64,000 nucleotides of DNA from Symbiodinium natans. Taxonomy: Eukaryota > Sar > Dinophyceae > Suessiales > Symbiodiniaceae. The notes under the pieces were generated by a model. That model did not search any database. It worked only from the letters and a program-made list of their open reading frames with translations, and was not told the origin of the DNA. Shown one piece after another: positions 45,323 through 55,829 of this stretch (its first letter is position 1; each line of letters starts with the position of its first letter). The DNA is taken from contig CAJNDS010002462.1 in the NCBI GenBank assembly GCA_905221605.1, positions 62,001 to 126,000 on the forward strand, in the 5' to 3' direction. A program made the position numbers and the translations under genes.

Positions 45323-45830
45323 CTAAGACCCCGGCTTCTGAGTTCCGCGTAGGATAGCTGAATTGATTCTGCCTGGCTTCAATGCCACGACTATGTCGGA
45401 CAAGCTGCCAGAAAAGCACGAAAAACAAGCACGACTTGCCGGATGATAGCCCAGTGTGCGCAGGCTCACAGCGTCGGCCTTGGTGTGCTCCAGTACAGCC
45501 AAAGGCTGCCCAGCCTGAGCATGGTCCTTCAAAGCACCTGTCAGATTCACCGCACTGTCCTGGAGCACCGACAGATGTGAGATGTGGTAAACCAAGTCCC
45601 CAGCGAAGTATCGGAACCTGTCCAAGCTCTCTGCGCGCTCTAACAAAGCACTTTCTGAGTGGTCTAACAAAGCAAAGCTCCTAGCACTGGCCTCGAGCGA
45701 CTCCATGTCAGCTCCAGATATTCGTAAGCTTTATCCGATACAACAGCATAAAGTATGTCAGAAGCAGCAAGCGTCAGACTCTCCAGCTCGACGTGCAACT
45801 TCTAGATGCTCTCTGGGTACCAGGTCTTCT
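45323..45830 (-). CDS. Unrecognised helical multi-exon gene
   Basis: Candidate exons 5' to 3'. About 45800-45710 enters after AGAAG and includes LHVELESLTLAASDILYAVV, then SDKAYEYLEL. About 45660-45540 includes SALLERAESLDRFRYFAGDL and YHISHLSVLQDSAVNLT, ending at CTGACAG/GTGCTT. About 45520-45480 enters after GCTCAG and reads AGQPLAVLEHTK before a GC donor. Leucine-rich helical protein, with no family recognised. Exact joins are unresolved because the frame remains open across some of the proposed introns. Confidence 0.45.
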
Positions 45831-46672
45831 TGCAGCCAAAATAGAACTTCGGCAATTCAAGCTCGAAATGGCAAGTGAGCAGGAGCCAGAAACAACTTGT
45901 AGCTGACATCTGGCTTCCAGCTTGGGCCACCTAATGCTCGAGAGCGAGCTTATCAATTACATGTGGGATTTGGGACGGTTTGGAGGGCAGCAACGTCCGT
46001 CGTGAACAGCACCTCAGGAATCTGGTCTCAAGGGGGGAGGGGGGGCGGGGGTAATGCAAGCCCTTCAAGTCTGCCACGTGAACAGCATCAGCCAACTTGA
46101 CTGGATCCGACAGAACTCACTGGACAAGAGTCCGAAACCAACAAGCTCAGTCTTCAAAGATGCGTCATCTCACAGCGCTGTCCTGGATCCGCAAGTCTGA
46201 GAAAAAGAAACCTTGCAATGCCGCATAATGCCGCGCTGTGTTTTTGCGACCAGGCTACTTGCCAGCCAGGTCCACTCTACGCACTACTGCGTTTCTAGAA
46301 CATCAACTGCTTCACGTCCGGGGCCCATGTCCACAGAAGACCTTGCAAAAGCAGGCGCTAATGAATCACAGGCAAGAGACTGAGCTCCACTGCCACAACA
46401 GTCACCCTGCAGAAGCACCGAAGCAAAAGCTTCATGAATGCCAAGGCTTTTCCCACTCTGTGCTGACTGCTGCCTTTAAAAAATGCTATGGAACTGGGGA
46501 GGTCAGCAGCTCACGATTAACTAACTATGATGGGTGCAAGATGGGTGCAAGCGGGGTGCGCTGGAAATAATAGCACAGCAATGCGCAGCACAACTGAACA
46601 CAACTTGCCAGCGTACTTGCTCCTCAGCAGGAGCTTGGGCCCGTAGCGACTGCTGCCTCAACCCTTATAAAA
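45831..46672. other. No assigned gene; 3' flank of the EF-hand gene
   Basis: I see no recognisable motif. A purine-rich GGGGGGAGGGGGGGCGGGGG tract lies at 46034-46053. Confidence 0.3.
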
Positions 46673-46959
46673 TCATCGCAACATTTTCACAAACTCGGCG
46701 TAATTGATCTCACCATCATGATCACAGTCAATGCCATCCAGCGCCTTGCCGTGAGCAACGCGCGGCTGTGATGATTGAAAAACGTGCTTCAAGCGAGCCT
46801 GTGAAACCTCGTCCATGGTAACGCCCTTGCCTTGGACTGCCTCGAGCAGCTCTTCCTGGCAGATCCACGAGAAAGCTGGATAAAACTGGTCGACAGTCAG
46901 GCGGCGCTGTAGTTATGGTTGCGACGCCGTTGTCCTTGCTGATGTGGCCATCACCATTC
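46673..46959 (-). CDS. EF-hand protein, C-terminal three exons (CDPK- or calmodulin-type)
   Basis: Two calcium-binding loops are read across three exons. 46959-46935 gives NGDGHISK, most of one loop. 46855-46799 is EELLEAVQGKGVTMDEVSQ, supplying the loop's final Glu and the exiting helix. 46744-46673 includes LDGIDCDHDGEINYAEFVKM and then a stop. The last loop D-C-D-H-D-G-E-I-N-Y-A-E has all six coordinating positions. Introns begin GA (46934) and GC (46798), and acceptors are AG/G. The order and spacing match the C-terminal EF-hand pair of calcium-dependent protein kinases and calmodulins. No kinase domain is visible, so the type is inference. Upstream exons must lie between 46960 and 47331 unless this joins the Lys-Pro-Ala gene. 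Confidence 0.8.
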
Positions 46960-47331
46960 CTAGGACACTTGTGACAAGGAGATAGCCGTCTTCTCTCACA
47001 GTGGAGCGCGGCCATGCTGCAGGTGCTGGATAGGTGTCACGCTGTGCCACTTCAATGCGATCGTATGTACAAAGTGGATTGGAAGTGTCCCTCCCATACA
47101 AGATTCATGTGAGTACTCAGTGCTCAAGTGCCTTGAAAGGCTTGTGCAAAGCTGCTGGTCTGCATTGCCGAAAGCCTCCAGCAGCTTTGCCCAGCGAGGG
47201 CCTTCCTTGACTGAGATAGAAGTTTAGCTGCATAGCTGTGTCAAGCTGTATCAACCTTTCCCTGGACTATCCTGGACTGGTAGGACCCTCACGAACGCTG
47301 TCAACTCATGAGTCACACGATTGTTGCAATT

Positions 47332-48104
47332 CTATCGTTGCAGCATCCTGCCCCACAAGCCGCTGACTTCATCTTCACCACCAGCTGACTGAAGCCTCAC
47401 ACGGTCGCACGCAGCGTGTTCTTCACAACAGTTCCCACAAGCTTTTGAGCTGAGTCGTTCCGAGCTCTGCATTGCTGCTCAGAAACAGGGCCGATTTGAG
47501 GTGCTGCTTGGCCTTGACAGCCCAAGTGCAGCTGGATAAAGCTCGGATGGCCACGGAGGCTGATCTACTTGAACGAAGCACGGACTTACCCGAGGCAGGA
47601 GCTGCCTTGGATTCGTCCTTTTCGGCAGCTGGCGGCTTGGCAGCGGGCTTGGCAGCAGGCTTGGGCTTTGCCGCCGGCTTGGCCGCCGGCTTGGCCGCTG
47701 GCTTGGCGGCTGGCTTGGCCGCCGGCTTGGCTGCCGGCTTGGCTGCCGGTTTGGCCGCCGGCTTGGCCGCTGGCTTGGCAGCCGGCTTTCCACCCGCCTC
47801 AGGCCATGTTAGCTGTTAGCGGTTTTGGTTCGGAGAAGTTGAAAAGTTGGCAGTCTTGAACTCGCGTGCACAATGGTATAGATTTGAAGCTGTGGACAAA
47901 TTCCCGCAACACAATTTCGTCGTACATGCGCAGCAAACTGTTTGGGAGCCGTCCTTGTCAGCTGGCTTGGCAGCCGCCTCAGGCCGCTGACCACTACTTG
48001 AGTTTGGTAAGCTCTTTTGCAGCTGCAGTCGACAACGCCAAGAAGTTGTCTTGGGTCCGTCCTCGTCAGCTGGCTTGCTAGGTGGCGCGGGCGTCTTACC
48101 CAAC
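47332..48104 (-). CDS. Lys-Pro-Ala repeat protein (histone-H1-tail-like), C-terminal five exons
   Basis: Exons 5' to 3'. 48104-48062 includes LGKTPAPPSKPADE. 47986-47954 is RPEAAAKPADK. 47797-47590 holds about a dozen KPAA units, then EKDESKAAPAS. 47512-47409 includes NDSAQKLVGTVVKN. 47388-47332 is SAGGEDEVSGLWGRMLQR plus stop TAG. Donors are GA, GA, GTAAGT and GC; phases match throughout. KPAA-type tails are typical of linker-histone C-termini and other basic DNA-condensing proteins, which fits a dinoflagellate. A plain disordered linker in another protein is also possible. The plus-strand AAGL-repeat frame is its shadow. 5' exons probably extend beyond 48.1 kb (a minus frame at about 48380-48320 includes RRSELRDFLQLGFDTTCNL). 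Confidence 0.68.
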
Positions 48105-49636
48105 CTGAGCAGGACATGTGCAGGCACATGTTGACCAAAATCGCCAAGTGTCATAACGAGGGCCCACAATGGCTGCACTAGAACTGACATTCTTTGTGGA
48201 ATCTCAACGAACATGATGGCAATCTGCCGAGAGGCTGCGCATTGAGGTTTGGGAATTGAGTACTTGGATGTAGCTTCTGGTGGAGCTTGAAGAGGTTTAC
48301 CGGTCAGGTTACAAGTTGTGTCAAAGCCGAGCTGCAGGAAATCTCGCAGTTCAGACCGGCGCGCAATGCCAGCTGACCCCCGGCGAATTCCTTTGCGCCA
48401 CACCTTTGTCCACCGCGAGCACAACTCTTGCAACAGCTTGAGACCAAAGCAGCGCAGGTTGCTAGGCGATTTAGGCACAGCGCTGCAATTGTGTCGTGCT
48501 TCATGAGTACAATGTGGGCATCACAGCTTTTTCATCACAAGCTCTAAACACTGCCATGACACATCGCAGCTGATGGCATACATCTTTCAGGCGTATACTT
48601 CTGAAGAAACCCCCCGGCTCAGTCCAGAAACTGTGTGGGTCAACGAAGCCAGAAGAGTTATCGTGGGCGCGCGCCATTGCAGAACCTGCCGGCTTTCTTG
48701 CTCATATTGCACAACTGACTGGTTGTTCATGCAGCTCGTGTTTCTCCAGCATCTGCCACTGACTGCTTGCAACTTGCCGCAACTTGCCGCTGCAGCTCAG
48801 AAAGGTGACAAGTTCTGGATTGCTGGCCCTTGCACAACCCAAACAAACGAACGCTTTCTTGAAGAGTCAGTGCAATCGGCGAAATCCAGCTTGCCTTGCG
48901 CTCTGCCCTGCCCTCTGCTCTGCCCTGGGCCACGTGGGATGGAGGAAGACGCTGGAAAGCCGGCGCTTGAAGCGCTGTCACGCAACCTTCAGGAATGAAC
49001 ATGTGAAACTTCTAAGGGACGGCCGGAGGGACGGACAATCGTTGCAGCATCTCATGGACCCTGCAAAGCCCAGAAGCTACTAAGCCCAATGTGAGGTGGT
49101 GAAAAGTTCACCGGCACTCCGCAGCATCCGACAGCTCGAGCTAGTTCATGCAGCGGCCTGCCTGTATTCATAAGTTTTGCGGCCGGTGCGTCGGCGTAGA
49201 CTTCGAAGCACTTCTGCACTACGCAGATCTGTTCTCTTAAGCCGCTGCAACAGGTCAAGCCGGTCACGCATGCCCTTCGCTCTTGTATACCGTGGCTGCA
49301 TTCAAGCGTCTTATGAACAGTTGCAAACGCATCAACCGCAGAAAATCGGAAACATAGAGTAGCCTTGGAGACGGCCTGCTTAGGCTTATATAAGCGACAC
49401 ATCCTGCAGATGATTGCTCCGACCGTGAAGTGCCTTTACGACTTTGTACGGGCCTGCCTCGCGACTGGCAGAGTCGACTCGACGAACTATGGATGATAAG
49501 CTTCATGCGACCTAAAGCATGACGGCGGAAACTTTCAGTTCTGAACTTGTGATTCGGTGCTCCAGGTTCCCCGACCCCCACACCGACCCCATCCCACCCC
49601 CGCCCGCCAAAAAAAAAACAACATATGTATGTAAGA

Positions 49637-49667
<31 letters not shown>

Positions 49668-49849
49668 TACACATACATAAATCACAAGTGCCTCAAGCCC
49701 AACATCGTGCGGACTCGAACACCCACAGTGCAGCGTCTGACTGTTCGAGGTGGAGACCTCGCCGCTCGCTCCTGCTCCCGCTTCGCGTCTAAATCCGCCT
49801 AAACGCAACAGAGGAGTGCTGCGAGCATACGCTGCAAGCTGGCTGCATG
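48105..49849. other. No confidently assigned gene
   Basis: May contain 5' exons of the Lys-Pro-Ala gene (48.3-48.5 kb). A TA microsatellite lies at 49640-49668. The rest shows no recognisable motif. Confidence 0.25.
49640..49668. repeat. TA dinucleotide microsatellite
   Basis: About 14 TA units, flanked by ATAC/ATGT words. Confidence 0.95.
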
Positions 49850-50323
49850 AGCGAGCAGCTCCGGGACACGAGCCCAGATTCTCAACTGCTCATCCCACTC
49901 TGCGTCTAGTCGCCTTGCATGGGTCGAACGCCCAGGTGGATGTCTGATTGTAGATTGAATCATGTGAATCATGTGTAGCACCCATCTCTGAGCACAGCAC
50001 CGTCTGTATGCGATTGCCAGCTCTTTGGCTCGGTCGAACCTGAGAAACACTCAGCTTGAGGAATGCGGTGCTTCTGTCGTCCAGATCCTGAGCCGGCACC
50101 CGTAGATCGGCACTCTGAAGTAGCAGCTGCACCTGTCGCGAGAGATCTGAGCACGCCAAGGAGAATGTCTATGTGTGTCGATGTCTTCTAGACAGTCTGT
50201 CTTGGGCACTTCACGAAGAAGTTGTGTTCGTAGTCCTTCTTGTTGAAGAGCACTCGCCAAGCACCTCAGATGGGTATGGAAGAACATGTGATGCTCGTAT
50301 GTGGATTCTAGAACTGCAATGAC
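49850..50323 (-). CDS. Possible C2-domain protein, several exons
   Basis: Starting at 50323, after ATAAAG, a frame includes VIAVLESTYEHHMFFHTHLR and CLASALQQEGLRTQLLREV. 50132-50040 is 31 codons, includes LLLQSADLRVPAQDLDDRST and AFLKLSVSQ, and has a GT donor. About 49957-49930 reads TSTWAFDPCK before a GC donor. About 49910-49860 enters after GACTAG and includes AEWDEQLRIWARVPEL. The L-x2-A-D-L ... D ... S-x-A-F-L-K-L pattern followed by an aromatic EWDE element resembles the calcium/lipid-binding C2 fold. This is an inference from pattern only. The first donor is unresolved because the frame runs through to 50133. Confidence 0.45.
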
Positions 50324-51135
50324 CTTTATGACCATGTTTCGCGTTGCAGGTTGCATCATGTTGCACTGGCCTCATAAATTTTGAGCTCCGGGCCGCAAGC
50401 ATGCCAACGAACGCCCTGAAGTGGCAGAGCAAACGCTGACCCTATTTCCAACTACTTCCTGTGCCGTCCTTGACATCGCACTTGTATCGTTCCCAGTCGA
50501 TGGCTCCGGCAAGCCGTCTTGCCTAGCACGCAGGTCTGTAGCCGGCACATATGTCAGCATATGTTGCATAGGTTCCATAACTGTTGAACATGCCGCCTCA
50601 GCGGACCTGGTGCCAAGAACACGCCGTATCGGTCCCGAAGCCAGGAGCGACATAGGCAAAGACTGGTAGCCCTGACCAGCGACGCTCTGAGCACTGACAT
50701 GGACGAGGTGTAGTTCCCTTTTTCCATAAAAGCTTGCATCTGAAACAAGTAAACTTGGGTGCCCTGTACAAGGTCCTAAATATTCTGAGAAACCTAGACT
50801 TGGAATCTTTACAAGCAGCACACGCTATCGACAGTCACAGCTGGTCCCAGCCAGAACGAAAGACAGAGTGACAGGCTTGGGCTTCAAACAAAACCAAAAA
50901 GTTAAAGTCCTGAGAGCCAGCCAGAAGAAAGCCAGGATGAGTGAGGCATTGTGAGCACGGGGACCTCGACTGCAAATGACTGCCTCCGCTCCAGACAGAG
51001 GGGCCTCTAAAGGGTCTTCTTGGCCTCTTCAAGTGGACTGACTCTGAAGCCAAGAGAACGTCGAGCCGAAAGACTCAAGGTAATGACGGTACTGGGGTAA
51101 AGGAACCAAAGGAACCATGATGTCTCATGGTATTC
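50324..51135. other. No assigned gene
   Basis: Likely 5' sequence of the gene below, but no further exon is recognisable on either strand. Confidence 0.25.
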
Positions 51136-51300
51136 TCATGGTTGACTCATGACAGGCCTTGCCTCGGGCTTGGGCTCGTAGTGGGTCTCCTTCAGCTGAA
51201 TGATGCGCCCACGCGAACGACGCCTCTGCCTCCCAGGTTGTGGTTTCTTGGCTCCGTAGCGACCAGGATATACTCCAACAAGCATGTCCATAAGAAATGC
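51136..51300 (-). CDS. Basic C-terminal exon of an unrecognised gene
   Basis: A minus frame includes YGAKKPQPGRQRRRSRGRII and QLKETHYEPKPEARPVMSQP, then a stop at about 51136. The Arg/Lys-rich composition resembles a nucleic-acid-binding tail. There is no clear acceptor, so the left border is approximate. Confidence 0.35.
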   Translation of the reverse strand, partial: AFLMDMLVGVYPGRYGAKKPQPGRQRRRSRGRIIQLKETHYEPKPEARPVMSQP

Positions 51301-53711
51301 ACGGAGAGCTGGCAGAGGAAAGAGTCTGGAAGGGCAGTGCACAGTAGTCGCGAAAGCTAGCTCGGGAGCTGACGATGGTTCTGATATGCCATGTTTCTCT
51401 TCTTGGGTCAGAAAAAGTCCAAGGCCATGGGGCCTTAACGGTATAGGGCCTTAAGGGTACAATCAGGAATTAAAACGGTGTGGATAATCCAATTATGGCT
51501 TGTGCAGAGCCAGGGAGCGCGGGCCAGCCCCGCACCCCAAAAGCACCCCTCCCCCCAGGCCCCAAAAGCAGCCCCCTCCCCGTTGCAGGTGTTTTGCAGG
51601 CGTCAACATGGCGGGGAATCCCTGAACGTGACATTCCTACATTCGGTGCGGAATGGCCTGACACAGAAGTCACGCTTAAGCTTCACGCAGAGGTTCCCTG
51701 GCCTGACGCGCTTTGTCCCGAATGCTCGGCAGAGCATCGAGCAGTCCCAAGCATGAGCAGCCTGAGTCACGGTTTGGGGCAACAGCTTCAAGCGACGAAA
51801 GCGTCTTTGTGGCGTGATGGCATGCAGCAGCGAACTTGGGCAAAGCCATGCTCCCGCGCAGCTTCGTGCACCCATCTGCAGCAGACGTTGCGTTGCAACA
51901 CATGGATCATGTACTGAGGCCTTTGCGGCTGCCGTTTGAGGGAAGCGTGCCCGAGCAAGGGAAAACATGTTGTCGAGCGCTGGGTCTTCAGGCTTGCAGT
52001 CTTGTATCGTCTGGCAAAGTCTTGCGCCTGTGTTGGCTCTTCTGAACTGAAGCATCGACGCAACTTGCAGTAAACAGTTCCCTGATCTGGTCCACATCGG
52101 CGTGCAAACTGCGTGCAAGTGCAAACTGCGGGCAGACTGCGTGCAAGCACGTGGGAGATGGCCAAGCGTCAAGCGTGTAGGCATGCATAGGTAGTATAGG
52201 CACAGAACAGCACCAGCTGTTTGGCAAAAGCGAATCCTTTTGCCTCAGGTGTGCACACCCTCACTTCCAAGGCTGCCCGGCTGCCCCTTTGGCTGCACTC
52301 CCTTGTGGACTGTCCGGTCCCTTGAGGACACAGCCCGTGAGACCAAAGCGTGTTGAGTTCTTAGGATTGCTTTAGGGTTTTTGGCGCGGGCGCGCGATCT
52401 TGAAGAACGACTTAGAAGCTGCTGTTGCACACAGAAACATCTCAACTCACGTTCTGAGTGTGTACGGCGCTTGGTTGCTCAAGGCAAGTTTCATGGGGCA
52501 CTTGCTTAATCGTCCCGCCGCAAGCGGAGCGGCTCCCGACTCTCAGAAATGTTCGTATCCGTTCTGGGCTGCTTCTTCCTGGCTCGCACGCAAACTCCCA
52601 CATCGATCATGGATGTCATGGAGCTTACCCGTGCAGATCCCTGCAAGTTTTGTGCAGATTAAGGCATGCTCTTGCGCATCTCGCGATTGTCTTCATCTGG
52701 TTCCGCAGTTATCCTGCTCAACGAGGGGATGAATGCCGACTAAGTCAAACAACGGCATCAAGCAATGAGGCTTGCAAGTCATCGCAGGGCATCGCAATCG
52801 CTCGATCGCGCCTGTGCCGACTCAGGTGGTACAGCCTTGCATCACCATGAGGCCAGCGCGCAACCAAAGGGTCGTAATGCTGGTGGCCCACCCACCTGAG
52901 TCAAACAGGGCATCTGCCCGGTGCAGCCCGCAATGACAAACGTAACATCGTCTGACTGATGCTGGCATGTAGTCTGAAGCAGCTGGTGTATTTCTGGTGT
53001 CCCAAGGTTTTTCGGTGACATGCCCACGGGACCCCATACGTTCCGCGCCTTTAGCGTTCACATATGCATCACTCTTACGGAGTACATCGCACCATACCTT
53101 TTGTGGTTCTCTTGCATCGTCCGCCGAATGCTGTACGAGCGTTTGTCTTCAGAGGTGCTATAAAAGCATATGCTGTCAACTACTGCAGGCTTCAGAAACT
53201 TGCATGAGATCAGATGTGCAGGCTAGACTTTGCAAATCGAGCACTGTTTCGCACAATGGCCCGAGTGACCTTGCGCCTGGCAGCCGATCACGAATTCAGG
53301 AAATGCGAGCAAGAAAGATATCGAGGCAGGAGCCAGACGAGACAAGACACGAAACGGTCGAATGAAGGAGGCGAACCGCAGCGAACTCAAGAGAGGGCTG
53401 GGATTTCCGAAATATGGGGGAGATCCGACGGAGAGGAAACGAGTGATTGCACTAGACTAGCTGCCACACGACATCCCACAATTGTTCTTTGCCCCCTTGA
53501 CAGGCCACAGCGAAGCACCTTCATGCATCCAAAACACTTCTTCTTTCCGAGCATCTCGACCAGGCAGCCATCGTTGCGTGTGTCATGGATACGAGCTCCA
53601 TTTGGATCCTGGCATGGCTCAGAAGCCGAAGAGCTGAAGGTTTGGTGCGGTCAGAAGGGTGCTTTTTTGTTTTTCCTGGGTTCGACTACAGGTGCACATA
53701 CATGTACAACT
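51301..53711. other. No confidently assigned gene
   Basis: A minus-strand stretch at about 52100-52000 is open in two frames, one including ADVDQIRELFTASCVDASV. No border decides between them. The plus frame at 52458-52850 has no recognisable motif. Confidence 0.25.
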
Positions 53712-53731
53712 ACGACGACGACGACGACGAG

Positions 53732-53772
<41 letters not shown>

Positions 53773-53783
53773 ATACGACGAAT
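53712..53783. repeat. GAC trinucleotide microsatellite
   Basis: About 23 GAC/CGA units with one GAGGAC interruption. The poly-Asp, poly-Arg and poly-Ser translations are repeat artefacts. Confidence 0.95.
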
Positions 53784-53797
53784 AACTCGACAACCTG

Positions 53798-54035
53798 AAG
53801 CAACCTTGCACGGCAATAAAAAAGTGGGTGGGTTGGGTTCGTGGGGGCGGCGCACCCCCCCCTTCATTGGCAAACTCAATGTTCGCATGATGGGTTTCAA
53901 AAAGATGCATGTGCTTTGAAGCAAGCTTGCACGGATCTAAAAAAGTGGGGGGGGTTGGGGCGGGGGCAGCCCCCCAGCCCCCCCCAATTGCAACACAATC
54001 ATCATGAGCATACAACATCTAGTCTCGGTAAGAAA
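53798..54035. repeat. Imperfect tandem duplication of about 120 bp with G/C tracts
   Basis: Two units begin GAAGCAACCTTGCACGG (about 53798) and GAAGCAAGCTTGCACGG (about 53919). Both continue into AAAAAAGTGGG, G-rich DNA and a C-tract that could pair with it. Right ends have diverged. Confidence 0.7.
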
Positions 54036-54879
54036 CCCAAACAAAAAAGTCCCAAGTAGACCCAAAAATCCTGAACAAATAGACCTCCTGCTACAATTGT
54101 TGCAAGACATGCCGGCCTCCGCATCCTCCCGCAATGTGACTTCGTATCGGATGGCCCGTCGGACCTTCCGATCATCAATCCAAGCGGCAGTGCTGAATTG
54201 TGCCCAATGGGTGGAAACGCGGCAGAGTCTTGGTGCGGCATATACCCTTGTCGTTGCTTTATCATCGGGCGCTTGTCGCAGTCCTTCTATGCTTGCCTGT
54301 CACAGGCAGGCAGGCCTTCTTTCCGCGAGAGGTGTCCTCGATCAGGTGTCGCCAGTAGCTAGCCTGGCTCCAGATTTGCATGGGCAAGGTTTTGTATGCC
54401 ACACGAGGCCACACTGCACTCGACGCACTGATTCCTGCGTCTACGAGTAGCTACAGACGAGCATTCGCAGTGAGGCAGTTCTTTGGGCATTCGTTTGCCA
54501 CAAGATGGTGACCGTGGCATACAGCAAACGATCACGCTTTCCTTCAAGCCATGTGGCACGCGGGGGCCTGAACGCTCATACCAAGAAGCTTTTTTGTTTC
54601 ACTCCCATAGCCTCTCTCTTCCCGGATGATCATGCAACTTCGGCCATGACCCGGTGAAACGTACACTTGGAGTTCGGCTTGTCCCCCTGTGCTTTGAGCA
54701 ACCTCGGAGCCAACTTCTGCTTCATGCCCCTACTATTGCTCCCATGATTGAGAGCGCATGTCGAAAGCGAAGCTCGCGCATGCCAAGCCGGGCCAAGCCA
54801 CAGGATTTGCTTTCAGCAGTCAGAATGCCTTTTTCTCCTCCTCGTCCTCACCCTGAGTTGTGCACTGCGGCCAACAACT
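54036..54879. other. No assigned gene
   Basis: No recognisable motif on either strand. Confidence 0.3.
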
Positions 54880-55015
54880 CGCGGCGAGATGCTTCTTAAG
54901 GGGCGTCCAAAGGAGAAGCGGTCCTCGTCGGGCAACTTGGGCATGACAAACCCAAGGTCGCTCATCACCTTGACAATTCTCCTGGAGAGCATGGCACAGG
55001 TCTCCAAAACAAGAG
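54880..55015 (-). CDS. Unrecognised exon
   Basis: A minus frame includes LETCAMLSRRIVKVMSDLGF, then VMPKLPDEDRFSFGRP. It is non-repetitive and protein-like. Borders are uncertain; a GC donor near TTTGGAC is possible. Confidence 0.42.
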
Positions 55016-55431
55016 ATGCAGCAACAACGACGGCGACATCCCAAGATGCCTTTCATCAGGTTCGCTCTTGATCTTGATAAAGCCTTCCTTGGCTCGATCG
55101 TTCAGGGCCTCAGCTGCATGCAACGCAGGCAAGGCTCAGCGAACTCTGAGCTGAGCGCCTGACGAGAGTGTCTGCTCCTATTCTTTGCCTGCGATTCTTC
55201 ACCTCCATTGCGCCTTCGTCTCTGGCACGGGCCTGCAGCGAACCAGTTCTTGTTGCAAGAGCCCCCACGACGGCTTTAGTAAATATCACAAGTGCAGCTG
55301 CTAAGCCTACAAGGATGTACGAGCACTGCTAGCATCGGGGTTGCCGGGACTCGGTTCGAAGTTGAGTGGGCAACACGTACCCCAAGGACACCACTGCAAG
55401 ACAGAGTATTTACAGATGACGGAGGCAACAG

Positions 55432-55795
55432 TCAGCCTTGGCTTGGCCCTCCGCAATCTTGATGACCAAAGCTTGTGTCTGGGCCTCCGCGGGACAAGTC
55501 GTGACTTGGCATTGTCCATTCGAGGGAATTCGGGAGCTCATCCATCGCCCGCACCTCCCTGGCTTTCTGAATTTCCTCCATCCTCCGCCTCCAATAAAAC
55601 GAGCGCATAAATGGTCTAAACTGTCGAATCATATGCATCTCTGGTTCTTAAGTTCTTCACAGCTGAAATTCCGCCGCTTCTGCCTTTGCAGCTCTCCCCA
55701 AGTCTTGTACTTCACCTCCGCTGCGAGAAATATAGCTCAGCGAAGTTCAGTGCATACTTCAGCATCGAGAGATCAGCGGAACAAGACGTGTGAGG

Positions 55796-55829
<34 letters not shown>

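Noticed and set aside
47472-47859. Plus-strand AAGL-repeat frame
   Set aside because: It is the opposite-strand shadow of the KPAA exon, whose minus-strand frame has matched splice borders and a stop-terminated C-terminus.
49690-49790. tRNA-like signal on the minus strand (TTCGAGTCC after a possible anticodon arm)
   Set aside because: The acceptor and D arms do not fold and the anticodon stem is mismatched. tRNAscan-SE on 49600-49850 would settle it; a score above threshold would overturn this.
53585-53785. Plus-strand frame ending in poly-aspartate
   Set aside because: The acidic tail is the GAC microsatellite; no other support.
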